From the NCBI GenBank assembly GCA_963820095.1, contig CAWFZA010000017.1:1-64000 (forward strand): 64,000 nt of DNA, given 5' to 3'. This document shows positions 1 to 9,249 of this stretch, piece after piece. The notes beneath the pieces were generated by a model. The model had not been told where the DNA came from. It saw only the letters and a program-made list of their open reading frames with translations, and ran no database searches. This stretch comes from Roseiarcus sp963820095 (GTDB taxonomy: Bacteria; Pseudomonadota; Alphaproteobacteria; Rhizobiales; Beijerinckiaceae). Position 1 is the first letter of the stretch, and every line of letters starts with the position of its first letter. The position numbers and the translations under genes were made by a program.

Positions 1-2
1 CG

Positions 3-348
3 AAGATCGGCGGCATGGACCGGCAGACGCTGCGCGACTGGGTCCATCGCTTCAACGCCTTGGGCCTGGAGGACCATCGACAACTGGACCGAAGGCCCGA
101 AGCCTCGCCTATCGGAGGAGCAACTGGCCGAGTTGGCGCAGATCGTCGAGGCGGGTCCTGATCGCGAGAAGGATGGGGTCGTGCGCTGGCGCCGGATCGA
201 TCTCAAGCAGGTCATCGCCGCGCGGTTCGGCGTCGACTTCCATGCGCGCTATGTCGGAAAGCTGCTGCAGAAGCTTGGCTTCTCCCACATCAGCGCAAGG
301 CCGCGTCATCCCGCGCAGGACGAGCGGATCGTCGAGGCGTTTAAAAAC
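3..348 (+). pseudogene. IS630-family transposase, N-terminal fragment
   Basis: The translation gives the helix-turn-helix/winged-helix DNA-binding half of an IS630-family transposase (TLRDWVHRFN, then a stretch ending ERIVEAFKN). The left end lies outside the window. A frameshift of +1 near position 70 separates the first 25 or so codons from the rest. Homology stops at about 348, where unrelated sequence begins. The catalytic DDE half is found 2.3 kb downstream in the same orientation (about 2645-3147). The first catalytic Asp region expected between the two halves is missing, so the gene is dead even if the insert were removed. Confidence 0.8.
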
Positions 349-618
349 GTATGGCCGCCCCGTCTGCAAGGGGGTTTTGTCGGGATCGGCCGCTGATGCA
401 GTCTGCTTCAACCTATCCGGCCTTCGAAGCTCTCTCCTCCCGGCCATAGTGGAGATACGCGCGCCCCGGTCCTCATAAAACTCTCGGCGTCAGACCGCGC
501 CGTTTTTTGAACCAGGCTTCCGGAACGCCGTTCGACTGTCAGATCCCATGGGGATTGGGTTTGCGGCCAAAGCTCGGACAGAGTGCGGTCACTAGCCAAT
601 CACCAGTTGGAGGCGACC

Positions 619-1774
619 ATGCTCAGCAGAGCGGACCATACCGAAATCTCTATCCGCACCGATCTTCGCGCGTTTTCGTTTCGTTGGAATTGAGCCGAAC
701 GATATGGCTGGTCACCTCGCTATCCCCGGGCGCACGGAAGAAGATGTCAAAGCACTCCACGCCAGCCGGTGATATTGGCGGGCTTCTTGTGCGGCTCCGG
801 TCGCTCCAGGAGCGGGTGCGGGCTCGAAGGAAGCCGTTACCACCGTTGGTCGTCATCCAGGAGGCCGGGCTCGAGGGGTTCTGGATTCATCGAGTGCTGA
901 CGGAGAACGACATCGAGAGCCACGTCGTCGATCCGGCGTCGGTTGCAACGTCACGGGCGGCGGCGTGCAAAGACCGACAAACTCGATGGCGACACATTGA
1001 TTCGCACCTTGCTCGCCTACAAACGCGGTGAGCCCAGAGTTTGCGCAATGGTGCGACCGCCGACCCATGAAGAAGAGGACAGGCGCCGACTATCTCGCGA
1101 GCGCCGGGTCTTATTGAAAGAGCGCATCCAGCATAGCAATCGAATCAAGGGACTGCTGTTCGGTCAGGGCGTCACCGGTTATGAGCCAGTGGGTCGGGAC
1201 CGCCGCCAATGCCTGGTCGGATTGCAAACCGGCGATGGACGGCCGCTGCCTCCCCATCTGAAGGCTCAGATTGATGGTGAACTCGACCGTCTGGAGATGG
1301 CAATCGAGCAAATAAGAGCGATCGAAGGCGAGTTGCGGCATGCCATCGTCGCGGCGGACACAGTGACGCGTGTACCTCGAATGCTGATCGAGCTCAAAGG
1401 GATCGGCAACGAATTTGCCACTGTGCTCTGGACCGAGCGCCTGTATCGTCGCTTCGACAATCGCAGGCAGGTGGCAGCGTACGCGGGCCTCGCACCGACG
1501 CCCTGGCAAAGTGGGTCAATCGACCGAGAACAGGGAAGTTCCGAAGGCCGGCAATCCGCGCTTGCGGACCATGTTGCTTCAATTGGCTTGGCTGTGGCTA
1601 CGCCACCAACCGGACTTGGTTCTGAGCCAGTGGTTCCTGGATCGGGTTAAAGCAAATGGGGGCCGTCTAAAGAAGCCGACGATCGTTGCCCTTGCTCGCA
1701 AGCTTCTCGTCGCCCTTTGGAAGCATGTCACCTCCGGAGTTGTCATTGAGGGCGCGATTGTCAGAGCCGCGTGA
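619..1774 (+). pseudogene. IS110-family transposase, frameshifted copy
   Basis: Stitched across frames, this is a nearly full-length IS110-family (DEDD) transposase. It has an N-terminal RuvC-like part (SLELSRTIWLVTSLSPG, VVIQEAGLEGFWIHRVL, KTDKLDGDTL) and a C-terminal transposase_20 part (RMLIELKGIGNEFATVLW, VAAYAGLAPTPWQSGSIDRE, KAGNPRLRTMLLQLAW). It ends at the TGA at 1772-1774. Frame breaks lie near 952 and 1537, each resolved by removing one base, with another uncertain break near the 5' end between 619 and 680. The ATG at 619 has a good ribosome-binding site (TTGGAGGCG) but its frame ends quickly. The upstream 349-618 is non-coding and probably the element's leader. Confidence 0.85.
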
Positions 1775-2099
1775 TTGTCAATTTCGTCGATCCATCAGAA
1801 TTTCGCCAGGGCCAAAACTTCCCGGGCGGATCCAAGGTAGATGAACCGATGGATGGCATGGCTTCCCAACGCCGACCGTCAGAATGGTTTCATCTTTCTG
1901 AGCTCTTGCCCGCCGCAAGCGGGATCATGGTGCAGCCGCTCGAACGGCGACCGAATGTGAGGTTGAACGTGCTTGAAGACGAGCAGGTTCCTGTAGCGTG
2001 GGCTCAGGCCAGATCGATCAAGGGGCATGAACGCGGATGCGGCGCCAAGTCCGTATCTCAGATTGACAGGCGCCTCCCCATGTGAGGCCATCTCGTCGT
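1775..2099. other. Non-coding interval inside the IS cluster
   Basis: This interval lies between two IS110-type transposase remnants pointing toward each other. A minus-strand open frame (1879-2349) crosses it and continues the C-terminus of the downstream IS110 copy, but past about 2100 it matches no transposase motif I recognise. It is best read as element-terminal non-coding sequence. Confidence 0.5.
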
Positions 2100-2640
2100 C
2101 ACCCGCTCGCAAACCTCTTTTGATCGATCGGCCCGTTCGAGCCCCCTCGATCAGTCCCTCCGCCGCCGTCGGCTTCAACCCTCTCGCGGCAAAAGTCTCC
2201 CCGCGCCGCAGAACCGCCCAGGCGATCCTCGCCAGCTTGTTGGAAGGCGACGATCGCAACCTTGCGGGGGACGCGACTTGAGGGATCTTTCGCCCGGCCG
2301 AGCGGCGTGTCGCGCTCGACCCCATGGGGCGGCGCCGCGCGCGCTCCATGGATCAGCTGTCGGCGCAGGGATTTGTCGCCGCGCTTGCCGATCCCGAGCC
2401 GCTTCGGCTTGCCGCCAGTGGTGAACTGTCGAGCGACCAGACCGAGCCATGCGGCGAGATCCCGCCCGCGGTCGAAGCTCTCCGCCCGACCCACGGCGGC
2501 GACAAGGGCGGAGGCGACGATCGGGCCGACGCCAGGGATTGTCGTCAGCCGCCGAGCCTCTTCGTTCTCCTTCACCCAGCGGACGAACTCGGCGTCGAAA
2601 GCGGAGATCCGTCGATCGAGCTCCGCCCATTGCGTCCGGG
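2100..2640 (-). pseudogene. IS110-family transposase, C-terminal fragment
   Basis: Read on the minus strand, this gives the C-terminal domain of a second, different IS110-family transposase. It starts abruptly inside the protein at about 2640 (WAELDRRISAFDAEFVRW) and continues through LTTIPGVGPIVASALVAAVG, AAWLGLVARQFTTGGKPKR and RGDKSLRRQLIHGARA. After further frame shifts it ends LARIAWAVLRRGETFAARGL. The N-terminal half is missing: at about 2640 the sequence switches to the IS630 catalytic half on the other strand. There are at least two frameshifts inside the fragment. Confidence 0.8.
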
Positions 2641-2644
2641 CGGG

Positions 2645-3147
2645 CGCGGGTCGGCCAGAAGACCAAGATCACCCGCCGTTGGGCCAAGAGCGGCTCGCGC
2701 CCAAGCGCTCCCAGCGACCAGCGGACCGCCTCGGCCTATATCTTCGGCGCGATCTGTCCGAAGGAAGAAGGCGCTGCGCTCGTCATGCCGCGTTGCGACA
2801 CTGAGGCGATGAACCTTCACCTGGTCGAGATCGCCACCCAGATCGCGCCCGGCGCGCACGCCGCGATCCTCGTCGATCAGGCCGTCTGGCGTCTCTCCGG
2901 CGGGTTGAACGTCCCCCGCCAACATCACGCTCATCGCGTCGCCCGCCAAGTGTTGCCCGCCAAGCGTCCCCAACTGAATCCCCAAGAAGACATCTGGCAG
3001 TTTATCCGCGAGACCTGGCTCTCGAACCGGATCTTCAGATCCTTCGACGACACCGTCGATCATTGCTGCGACGCCTGGAACAAGCTCATCGATCAACCTT
3101 GGCGAATCACCTCCATCGGAATGCCCGACTGGACCCACCGGTTCTAA
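2645..3147 (+). pseudogene. IS630-family transposase, C-terminal (catalytic) fragment
   Basis: This is the catalytic DDE half of an IS630-family transposase: ARVGQKTKITRRWAKSGSRP, YIFGAICPKE, AAILVDQAVW (second catalytic Asp), QLNPQEDIWQF (catalytic Glu region), CDAWNKLIDQPWRI, ending at the TAA at 3145-3147. A compensated indel scrambles the residues just before LNPQE. It is collinear with the N-terminal fragment at 3-348, and only a short linker with the first Asp is missing. The simplest reading is one ancestral IS630 gene split by IS110-type insertions and a small deletion. Confidence 0.8.
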
Positions 3148-3443
3148 TCAGCGAGTTCTTGGTTCTTTACATGGTTGCTGCGTCAAGGGGTTTGTGCGCA
3201 GTCGACCCTTTCAGCCTGGCCGGCATCGATGGTTCTTTTCGACCTCCGGCCAAGGCCGGCGTCGACAGTCCGGGGCGACGCTGGCGCTGACCCTTCGGGC
3301 GGCGCAATGGATTCAACGCAGGCTCTCCGTGCAACCAAAGGTCGCGCGCTCACCCTCATGCCTCCGCACCCGCTGCATTGCCGAGGGGCGGAACGCCAGA
3401 TCTCTTTTAAATCCTCCTGTTCATCGACCGGTTCGTTCGCGGC

Positions 3444-4488
3444 TTACGCTGCAACGGCCGCTTCAAAGCGCGCGCCATCTTTCCCCATTCGTCCAAGCAG
3501 CACAGCCAGCTTTCTCGCGACCGCCGCTCGGGCGCGCTTCGGGCCGATCGTCTTGACCAGCCTCAAACCCCAGCTCCGCACGGCGAAGCGCTTCTTGACC
3601 GTCGTCAAAAGCCCATTGGCGGCCTCATAGAGATAGGGCCGCGCCATCGCGTCGCCCGGCTTGGAAACGCCCATGCCGACATCCGTTCCCGCCGACGGAT
3701 ATCGTCGCCCGGTCAAGCCTGGGCGCCGCCGATGTCGCATGTCCTTGCGGAACCCGCTCGACGTTCTCGATCGCCGCCATATCGGCCAGAGCGGTTCTTC
3801 GGCCTGACGCCGGGCGCGCTCATCGGCCGCCCAGGCGATTTCGTTGCGCCTTGCGATTTCGTCGCGCTTTGCGATCTCGTCGCGCTCATCGTCCAGCCGC
3901 GCTGCCGGCCTTCGATCGAGGCCAGGGATTCCAGGAGAGCTCCGATCGCCGGGTGCGGAATTGGATCCTTGCGCGTCACAGGATAGGCCGCCTCGTCGAA
4001 TTTCTTCCCGCCAGCTGGCGACAGCAGCTCGATGCCGAACGGGCGAAGCAGGCCACGCACCTGATTGCCCAGAGAGCGCTTCAGCTTCACCAATCGATCG
4101 CCCGCGCCCAACAGCGCCTTAAACCGACGCCGTGTCGACCGACTTGACGCAGACCGAGGAAAACCAGCCGGTCCGCAACATCTCGGCCAGCGCCCAGGGG
4201 TCGCCCACGTCGCTCTTGATCCGGCGGCTTTTGATGGCCTCCGCCGCGCGGCGCGCCTCCATGCAGATCATCGGATAGCCGATCGCTTCAAGCGGCCGGA
4301 ACAGGCGCGGCGTGAATGGGCCGCTCTCGAGCCCGACCTATCCGGCGATCCCTTGAACCGCGGCAAAGGCGCGTCGATCATTTCCGGATTGTATCGACGG
4401 CTCCTCGCCACACCGCCTTGCCCGACCCGCCGATGACGCAGATCGCCGTTCGCTTGCCGCCGATATCCAACCCTGCATTCATCCTCAT
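3444..4488 (-). pseudogene. IS110-family transposase, frameshifted third copy
   Basis: The minus-strand gene starts at ATG 4488 (MRMNAGLDIGGKRTAICVIG) with the Asp of the DEDD motif in GLDIGG. It runs through APLPRFKGSPD, GAGDRLVKLKRSLGNQVRGL, SPAGGKKFDEAAYPV and HPAIGALLESLASIEG, and ends with TTVKKRFAVRSWGLRLVKTI and VARKLAVLLGRM. Several indels break the frame; one is a deletion near codon 30 that turns the reading into an early stop. A coiled, short-repeat segment (frame reading DEIAKRDEIARRNEIA, about 3845-3895) lies between the RuvC-like half and the C-terminal half, as is usual for this family. It is unrelated to the other two IS110 copies at a glance. Confidence 0.8.
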
Positions 4489-4648
4489 CGCGGCTCCCCA
4501 TTCGTTGCTCACGAATCCCCAGCCAAGGCTCTCCCGACGCCGCAGGCCAGCAACCTCATGTACGGTATGTATTAGGGCGTTTATTGGCCTCTAAAGCGCA
4601 GGCATTCGCGCGACGGGTTGTAGTCTCTTCTGAGGCGGCGGGCGCTGC

Positions 4649-5494
4649 TCACTCAGGCCCGGTCGCGACCGGGCAGTCGGCGCGCGAGCCCCATTCGGCC
4701 CACGAGCCGTCGTAGAGGCCCCCGACCGTGCCGCCGGCCTCCTCGACCGCCAGCGCCAGGATGGCGGCGGTCACGCCCGAGCCGCAGGTGGTGATGATCG
4801 GCTTCTTAAGGTCGATGCCGTGCTCGGCGAAGGCCGCCTTGAGCGCGTCCGGGGCTTTGAGCGAGCCGTGCTCGATGATGTCGACGAACGGCAGGTTGAG
4901 GCTGCCGGGGATGCGCCCGCTCCTGACGCCGGGACGCGGCTCGGGCACGGCGCCGCGGAAGCGCTCGGCGGCGCGGGCGTCGACCACCTGGGCCGAGCCG
5001 CTCGCCAGCGCCGCGCGCACCTCCTCGAGCGAGGCGACGAAGCCGTCCGCCTCGCGGGGCGCGAAGGGCCTTGGTCTGGGATGGGCGTCGCCCGTCTCCA
5101 GCGGCCGGCCTTCCTTGATCCATCGCGGCAGGCCGCCGGCGAGGATGCGCACGTCCTCGACGCGATAGGCGCGCAAGGTCCACCAGACCCGCGCCGCGGC
5201 ATAGAGGCCGAGCGCGTCATAGACGACGAAGCGCATGCCGTCGCCGAGACCGAGCGCGCTCATCGCCTTCGCGAACGCCTCCGGCTTCGGCAGCATGTGC
5301 GGCAGGCCCTGCTCGGCGTCGGCGATGAGATCGATGTCGAAGAACACGGAGCGGGGAATGTGCTTCAGGCGGAATTCGGCCGCGCCGATCCGCCCGGTGT
5401 TGGGCAGATGCCACGACGCGTCGATCAATCCGAGATCGGGATCGCCGAGTTCGGCTGCGAGTTCGGCGGTGGTGATGAAGTTGCGGGAGGGCAC
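4649..5494 (-). CDS. sseA: 3-mercaptopyruvate sulfurtransferase (tandem rhodanese)
   Basis: This 281-residue protein has two rhodanese domains, the usual size for SseA-type sulfurtransferases, which move sulfur from 3-mercaptopyruvate to cyanide or thiol acceptors. The N-terminal domain (about 1-130) is non-catalytic and structural. The C-terminal domain (about 150-275) carries the active-site loop CGSGVTA with the catalytic Cys at about 237. The CGSGVTA loop rather than CRxGxT favours mercaptopyruvate over thiosulfate as donor. It is the last gene of a minus-strand group after a cysteine synthase-like gene and an alanyl-tRNA editing gene, starting 15 bp after the editing gene ends. The shared theme of cysteine/sulfur handling supports the assignment. 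No signal peptide is seen, so it is cytoplasmic. Confidence 0.9.
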   Translation of the reverse strand: MPSRNFITTAELAAELGDPDLGLIDASWHLPNTGRIGAAEFRLKHIPRSVFFDIDLIADAEQGLPHMLPKPEAFAKAMSALGLGDGMRFVVYDALGLYAAARVWWTLRAYRVEDVRILAGGLPRWIKEGRPLETGDAHPRPRPFAPREADGFVASLEEVRAALASGSAQVVDARAAERFRGAVPEPRPGVRSGRIPGSLNLPFVDIIEHGSLKAPDALKAAFAEHGIDLKKPIITTCGSGVTAAILALAVEEAGGTVGGLYDGSWAEWGSRADCPVATGPE

Positions 5495-5509
5495 GGGACT
5501 TCGATCCGC

Positions 5510-6224
5510 TTAGGCTGGCGCGAGCGCGATGCGCACGCGGCGGTTGATCCTGCCCTTTTTCTCGACGCCGGTCACCGAGGCGGTGCCGATTTCGCCGGTG
5601 CGCGTAACATGCGTTCCCCCGCAGGGCTGGAGATCGAGGCCCTCGATCGCGATGAGCCGCACCCGGCCCGTTCCCATCGGCGGCTTGACCGACATGGTCT
5701 TGATCAGGCTCGGGTTGGCCTCGAGCTCCGCGTCGGCAATCCAGCGATGGGTGACCGCCCGGTCGAGCGCGATCAGTTCGTTCAGCCGGCGCTCGATCTC
5801 GGCTTTGTCGAGCGTCACCTCGCCCGAAATCGAAATCGAGCCGCCCTTCGGCGTCGCCGACCGAGCCCCCCGTGACCGGATAGGGCGCGACCACCGAGAG
5901 CAGGTGCAGGGCGGTATGGGCGCGCATGCGTTTCAAGCGCAGCTCCCAGTCGATGCGGGCGATCACGCGCGTAGCCGGACGGGGCAGGGCGGCCCCTTCG
6001 GCGGGCACGTGCAGAATGGTCGCGCGGTCCGCATCGTAGAGCGTATTGACGATCGGAAGCACTGTCCCGTCTTCGAGCACGAGCGTCCCCTTGTCGCCGC
6101 TCTGTCCTCCGCCCTGAGCGTAGAAGACCGTGCGGTCGAGGGCAATTCCTCGCGGCTCCGAAGACAGCACGGCGGCGTCCGTCTCGGTCCGATAGGCGTC
6201 CTCGCGAAAAAGGGCCTCGGTCAT
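5510..6224 (-). CDS. Alanyl-tRNA editing protein, AlaX-like (frameshifted in this sequence)
   Basis: This is a trans-editing protein related to the AlaRS editing domain, which removes Ser or Gly wrongly attached to tRNA-Ala. The N-terminal part shows the AQGGGQSGDKG loop and the zinc/active-site HTALH motif (in MRAHTALHLL). The C-terminal part shows the CGGTHV metal site. The two parts lie in different frames: near 5828 the frame breaks within RLDFD, and removing one T on the coding strand restores a continuous protein of about 237 residues (RLDFDSGEVTL). Its ATG overlaps the stop of the upstream cysteine synthase-like gene (ATGA), showing translational coupling. Since both zinc motifs survive, a sequencing insertion is likelier than a real pseudogene. 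Confidence 0.8.
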
Positions 6225-7255
6225 TGAACGAACACCTGAGGCGGGGCGTCTTTCGCTTCCAGCCAGTCGGGCACCGGGAGGTTCTTCGACCGCAGGAAGG
6301 CCGGATTGAACAGCTTGGACGCATAGCGGGCGCCGGAATTGCAGAGAAGCGTCACGATCGTGTGGCCGGGACCAAGCTCGCGCGCGAGATGGAGGGCGCC
6401 CGCGATGTTGATCCCCGAGGAGCCGCCGAGCAGCAGGCCTTCCTGAACCACCAGATCGAACACGATCGGCAGCGCCTCCTCGTCGGGGATCTGGTAGGCG
6501 AAATCGACGGGGGCGCCTTCCAGATTGGCGGTGATCCGGTTCTGCCCGATGCCCTCGGTGATCGAGGAGCCGGAACTGTGCAGTTCCCCGGTTGTGTAGA
6601 ACGAGTAGAGCGCCGCGCCCAACGGGTCGGCGATCGCGATCTTGATGTTCGCGTTGCGCTCCTTCAGCGCGATGCCGACGCCGGCCAGCGTTCCGCCGGT
6701 GCCGACCGCGCTGACGAAGCCGTCCACCTTGCCGTCGAGGTCGTCGTAGATCTCCGGGCCGGTCGTTTCGATGTGTCCCTGGCGATTGGCGACGTTGTCG
6801 AACTGGTTCGCCCAGACGGCGCCGTTCGGCTCGGTCTTGGCGAGCGCTTGGGCCAAGCGTCCCGAATAGCGCACGTAATTGTTGGGGTTGGAATAGGGGA
6901 CGGCGGGAACCTCGATCAGTTCCGCCCCGGCCAGGCGCAGCATGTCCTTCTTCTCTTGCGCCTGGGTGTCGGGAATGACGATCACGGCGCGATAGCCGAG
7001 CGCGCTCGCCACCATCGCGATGCCGATGCCCGTATTGCCGGCGGTGCCCTCGACGATGACGCCGCCGGGGCGCAAGGCGCCTCGCGCGACCGCGTCATTG
7101 ATGATCGCCATCGCTGCGCGGTCCTTGACCGATCCGCCGGGGTTCATGAACTCGGCCTTGCCGAGAATTGTGCATCCCGTGGCTTCGGAGGCAGCGCGGA
7201 GCTTGATGAGGGGCGTACGGCCAATCGCTGCGACAACATCGCATACAGGCTTCAT
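6221..7255 (-). CDS. Cysteine synthase A-like PLP enzyme
   Basis: This 344-residue fold-type II PLP enzyme of the O-acetylserine sulfhydrylase/cystathionine beta-synthase group makes cysteine from O-acetylserine and sulfide. The PLP lysine is about K44 in NPGGSVKDRAA. The substrate loop is EGTAGNTGIG and the phosphate-binding loop is SAVGTGGTLAG. I chose the ATG at 7255 because the protein then begins KPVCDVVAAIGRTPLIKL, the family's normal N-terminus; the longer open frame upstream is not conserved-looking. It heads an operon with the editing protein (ATGA overlap at 6221-6224) and sseA. The TAGNTG loop and a long C-terminal tail (about 40 residues beyond OASS-A) resemble the 'cysteine synthase A' form common in alphaproteobacteria. 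Confidence 0.88.
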   Translation of the reverse strand: MKPVCDVVAAIGRTPLIKLRAASEATGCTILGKAEFMNPGGSVKDRAAMAIINDAVARGALRPGGVIVEGTAGNTGIGIAMVASALGYRAVIVIPDTQAQEKKDMLRLAGAELIEVPAVPYSNPNNYVRYSGRLAQALAKTEPNGAVWANQFDNVANRQGHIETTGPEIYDDLDGKVDGFVSAVGTGGTLAGVGIALKERNANIKIAIADPLGAALYSFYTTGELHSSGSSITEGIGQNRITANLEGAPVDFAYQIPDEEALPIVFDLVVQEGLLLGGSSGINIAGALHLARELGPGHTIVTLLCNSGARYASKLFNPAFLRSKNLPVPDWLEAKDAPPQVFVQ

Positions 7256-7358
7256 CGCGGTCCTTTGGAATTGAACGCGTGCGAGGGTAGGCGACCGCAC
7301 GGCTTGCGACAAGCCTCGGCGCTTGCCATGAAGCGGCGCTTTCACGGGTGGTGGCCGG

Positions 7359-8172
7359 GTGTTCTTCTTCGCTTCGAAAATATTCTGGATGATCGCGTCG
7401 CCGATCAACCTCCTCATGTTCGCCGCGCTCATTGGCGTCCTCATGCGCTACGGCCGGGCGGCCCGCTTCGGGCGCGGACTGGCGCTGACCGCGATCCTCG
7501 TTCTCATCGCGGCTGCGACCTTGCCTTTGGGCATGATTCTGATCGCGCCGTTGGAGGACCGCTTCCCTCTCCCGCCGCCGGATCTGCCTCCGCCGGAGGG
7601 AATTATCGTCCTCGGTGGCGCAATCGACGATCAGGTCAGCGCGGCGCGCGGGGAGACCGTCTTCGACGAGGGGGGCGAGCGGTTGACTGAGGCCGTGGTT
7701 CTGGCCAAGCGCTTTCCGCAAGCCCGGGTCGTCTATACGGGCGGGACCGCTTCCTTCGTCCCCGGGGCGACGTCCACGGAGGCGCTGCAGGCCCGGAAAT
7801 TCATGTCGCAAATGGGGATCGCGCCGGAACGAGTTATGATCGAGGACAAGTCCCGCAACACCGACGAGAACGCCCGCTTCACCGCCGCGATCGTCCACCC
7901 GCAACCTTCGCAGCGCTGGATCATCGTCACTTCGGCCTTCCATATGCCGCGCGCGATGGGTCTCTTCGAGAAAGCCGGATTTCATCCAATCGCCTATCCG
8001 GTGGCGTTTCGCACCTCTGGTCGCTGGCCGGAGGATCTGAGCCTGAGATTTCGAGCCGGTTCGAAACCTGCGGATCTTCGAGATCGCCATACATGAATGG
8101 GTTGGACTTCTGGCCTATTGGGCGAGCGGCCGCATCGCCTCGCTTTTTCCTCGGCCCGAAAGTGACGTCTAG
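7359..8172 (+). CDS. YdcF family (DUF218) membrane protein, frameshifted near its 3' end
   Basis: It has two N-terminal hydrophobic segments (about residues 2-24 and 38-60) followed by a DUF218/YdcF domain: GIIVLGGAID, RVVYTGGTAS, a GxxxN-type segment KSRNTDENA, and VTSAFHMPRAMGLFEK. These proteins bind nucleotide-like ligands, and the ElyC branch is linked to envelope polymer precursors; the exact role here is unknown. At about 8065 the frame breaks. Dropping one A restores a normal C-terminus (LRIFEIAIHEWVGLLAYW) ending at the TAG at 8170-8172. The start is a GTG at 7359; no better ATG lies nearby. It is transcribed divergently from the cysteine synthase gene. Confidence 0.8.
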
Positions 8173-8235
8173 ACCCATGCTCAAGGAGCCTTCCGGGCTT
8201 GCCTTCGCGATGCAACTGACTAGACTGTAGGCAGA

Positions 8236-9249
8236 ATGACTTGTGCCCAGAATTTAGGCGTTTCCCCCGCGATCACCATAGGACCGATCCGGCTCGAGGG
8301 GCGGGCGCTGCTGGCCCCCATGTCCGGCGTCAGCGATCTGGCCATGCGACGGATCGCGCGCCGCTTCGGCGCTGCTCTGGTCTTTTCCGAGATGGTCGCC
8401 GCCGAGACCTTTCTTAAGGGCGATGCCGAAGCTTCGGTGCGCGCCGAGGGCGAGGGGTTGGCCCCCCATGCGGTTCAAGTCGTCGGGTGCGACGCCCAGG
8501 CTTTGGCGGAAACGGCCCGACGTGTAGTTGACGCGGGCGCCGCACTTATTGACATCAATATGGGTTGCCCATCGCGGCGGGTGTCGGGAGCTCTCGCCGG
8601 GTCGGCGCTCATGCGCGACCTTGATAACGCCGAACATCTGATCGCGACCGTGGTCGAGGCGGTCTCGGCGCCTGTGACCGTCAAGATGCGCCTGGGCTGG
8701 GATGAAACATGCTTGAACGCGCCGGAACTGGCGAGGCGGGCCGAGCGAGCTGGCGCCCGGATGGCGACTGTTCATGGCCGGACGCGCTGCCAGTTCTACG
8801 AGGGTCGCGCCGATTGGGCCGCCGTCCGGGCCGTGGTCGGCGCCGTCTCGATCCCCGTCGTCGTCAACGGCGATTGCGCCACCGCGGAAGACGCGCGGAC
8901 GATGCTCGCGCTCTCTGGAGCGGCGGGCGTAATGATCGGGCGCGCGGCGGTCGGCGCGCCCTGGCTGGTCGGCGCCCTGTCGCGTGCGCTTGATGAAGGC
9001 GGCCCGGCGCAGGAGCCTCCACGAGAGGAGCGCCGCGAGGCTGCGCTCGAGCATCTCGAGTGGCTGGTCGGCAAGCTTGGGCCGGGGGCTGGACTTCGCC
9101 ATGCGCGAAAACATCTGGCGGCGTACGCGGATCAGGCCGGAACTGACCCGACTCTTCGGCGTGCGCTGGTGACCAGCGAGAACGTGGGCCAGACCCGGCG
9201 GCTGCTTGCCCGCGCCTTCGATCGTGATTGGGCCAGGCAAGCCGCATGA
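8236..9249 (+). CDS. dusB: tRNA-dihydrouridine synthase (NifR3-type)
   Basis: This 337-residue FMN-dependent enzyme reduces uridine to dihydrouridine in tRNA. A TIM-barrel start (LLAPMSGVSDLAMR) is followed by the catalytic cysteine loop DINMGCPSRRV (Cys about 111), then VKMRLGWD, TVHGRTRCQFYEG and VVNGDC with GVMIGRAAVGAPW, all typical Dus motifs. The helical RNA-binding C-terminus follows. In alphaproteobacteria this gene (old name nifR3) is the first gene of the ntrBC operon, exactly as here. Its TGA overlaps the ntrB ATG (ATGA, 9246-9249). Confidence 0.93.
   Translation: MTCAQNLGVSPAITIGPIRLEGRALLAPMSGVSDLAMRRIARRFGAALVFSEMVAAETFLKGDAEASVRAEGEGLAPHAVQVVGCDAQALAETARRVVDAGAALIDINMGCPSRRVSGALAGSALMRDLDNAEHLIATVVEAVSAPVTVKMRLGWDETCLNAPELARRAERAGARMATVHGRTRCQFYEGRADWAAVRAVVGAVSIPVVVNGDCATAEDARTMLALSGAAGVMIGRAAVGAPWLVGALSRALDEGGPAQEPPREERREAALEHLEWLVGKLGPGAGLRHARKHLAAYADQAGTDPTLRRALVTSENVGQTRRLLARAFDRDWARQAA

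Larger units (their letters stand above)
1..4500. mobile_element. Cluster of decayed insertion sequences (IS630 and IS110 families)
   Basis: The first 4.5 kb holds only transposase remnants, listed separately below: an IS630-type transposase in two parts (3-348 and about 2645-3147), one nearly full-length IS110-type transposase on the plus strand (619-1774), an IS110-type C-terminal piece on the minus strand (2100-2640), and a third IS110-type copy on the minus strand (3444-4488). None has an intact reading frame. The arrangement implies that IS110-type sequences landed inside an older IS630 copy. The interval 3148-3443, between the IS630 end and the third IS110 copy, codes for nothing recognisable and is probably element-terminal non-coding DNA. 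Confidence 0.85.

Noticed and set aside
3845..3895. Short direct repeats (GATTTCG-type)
   Set aside because: They are part of the IS110 transposase reading frame coding for a repeated Asp-Glu-Ile-Ala-like stretch, not an independent repeat element.
6224..7690. Long plus-strand open frame of 488 codons
   Set aside because: It lies antisense to the cysteine synthase-like gene and has Arg/Asp/Gly-rich composition typical of a high-GC shadow frame.
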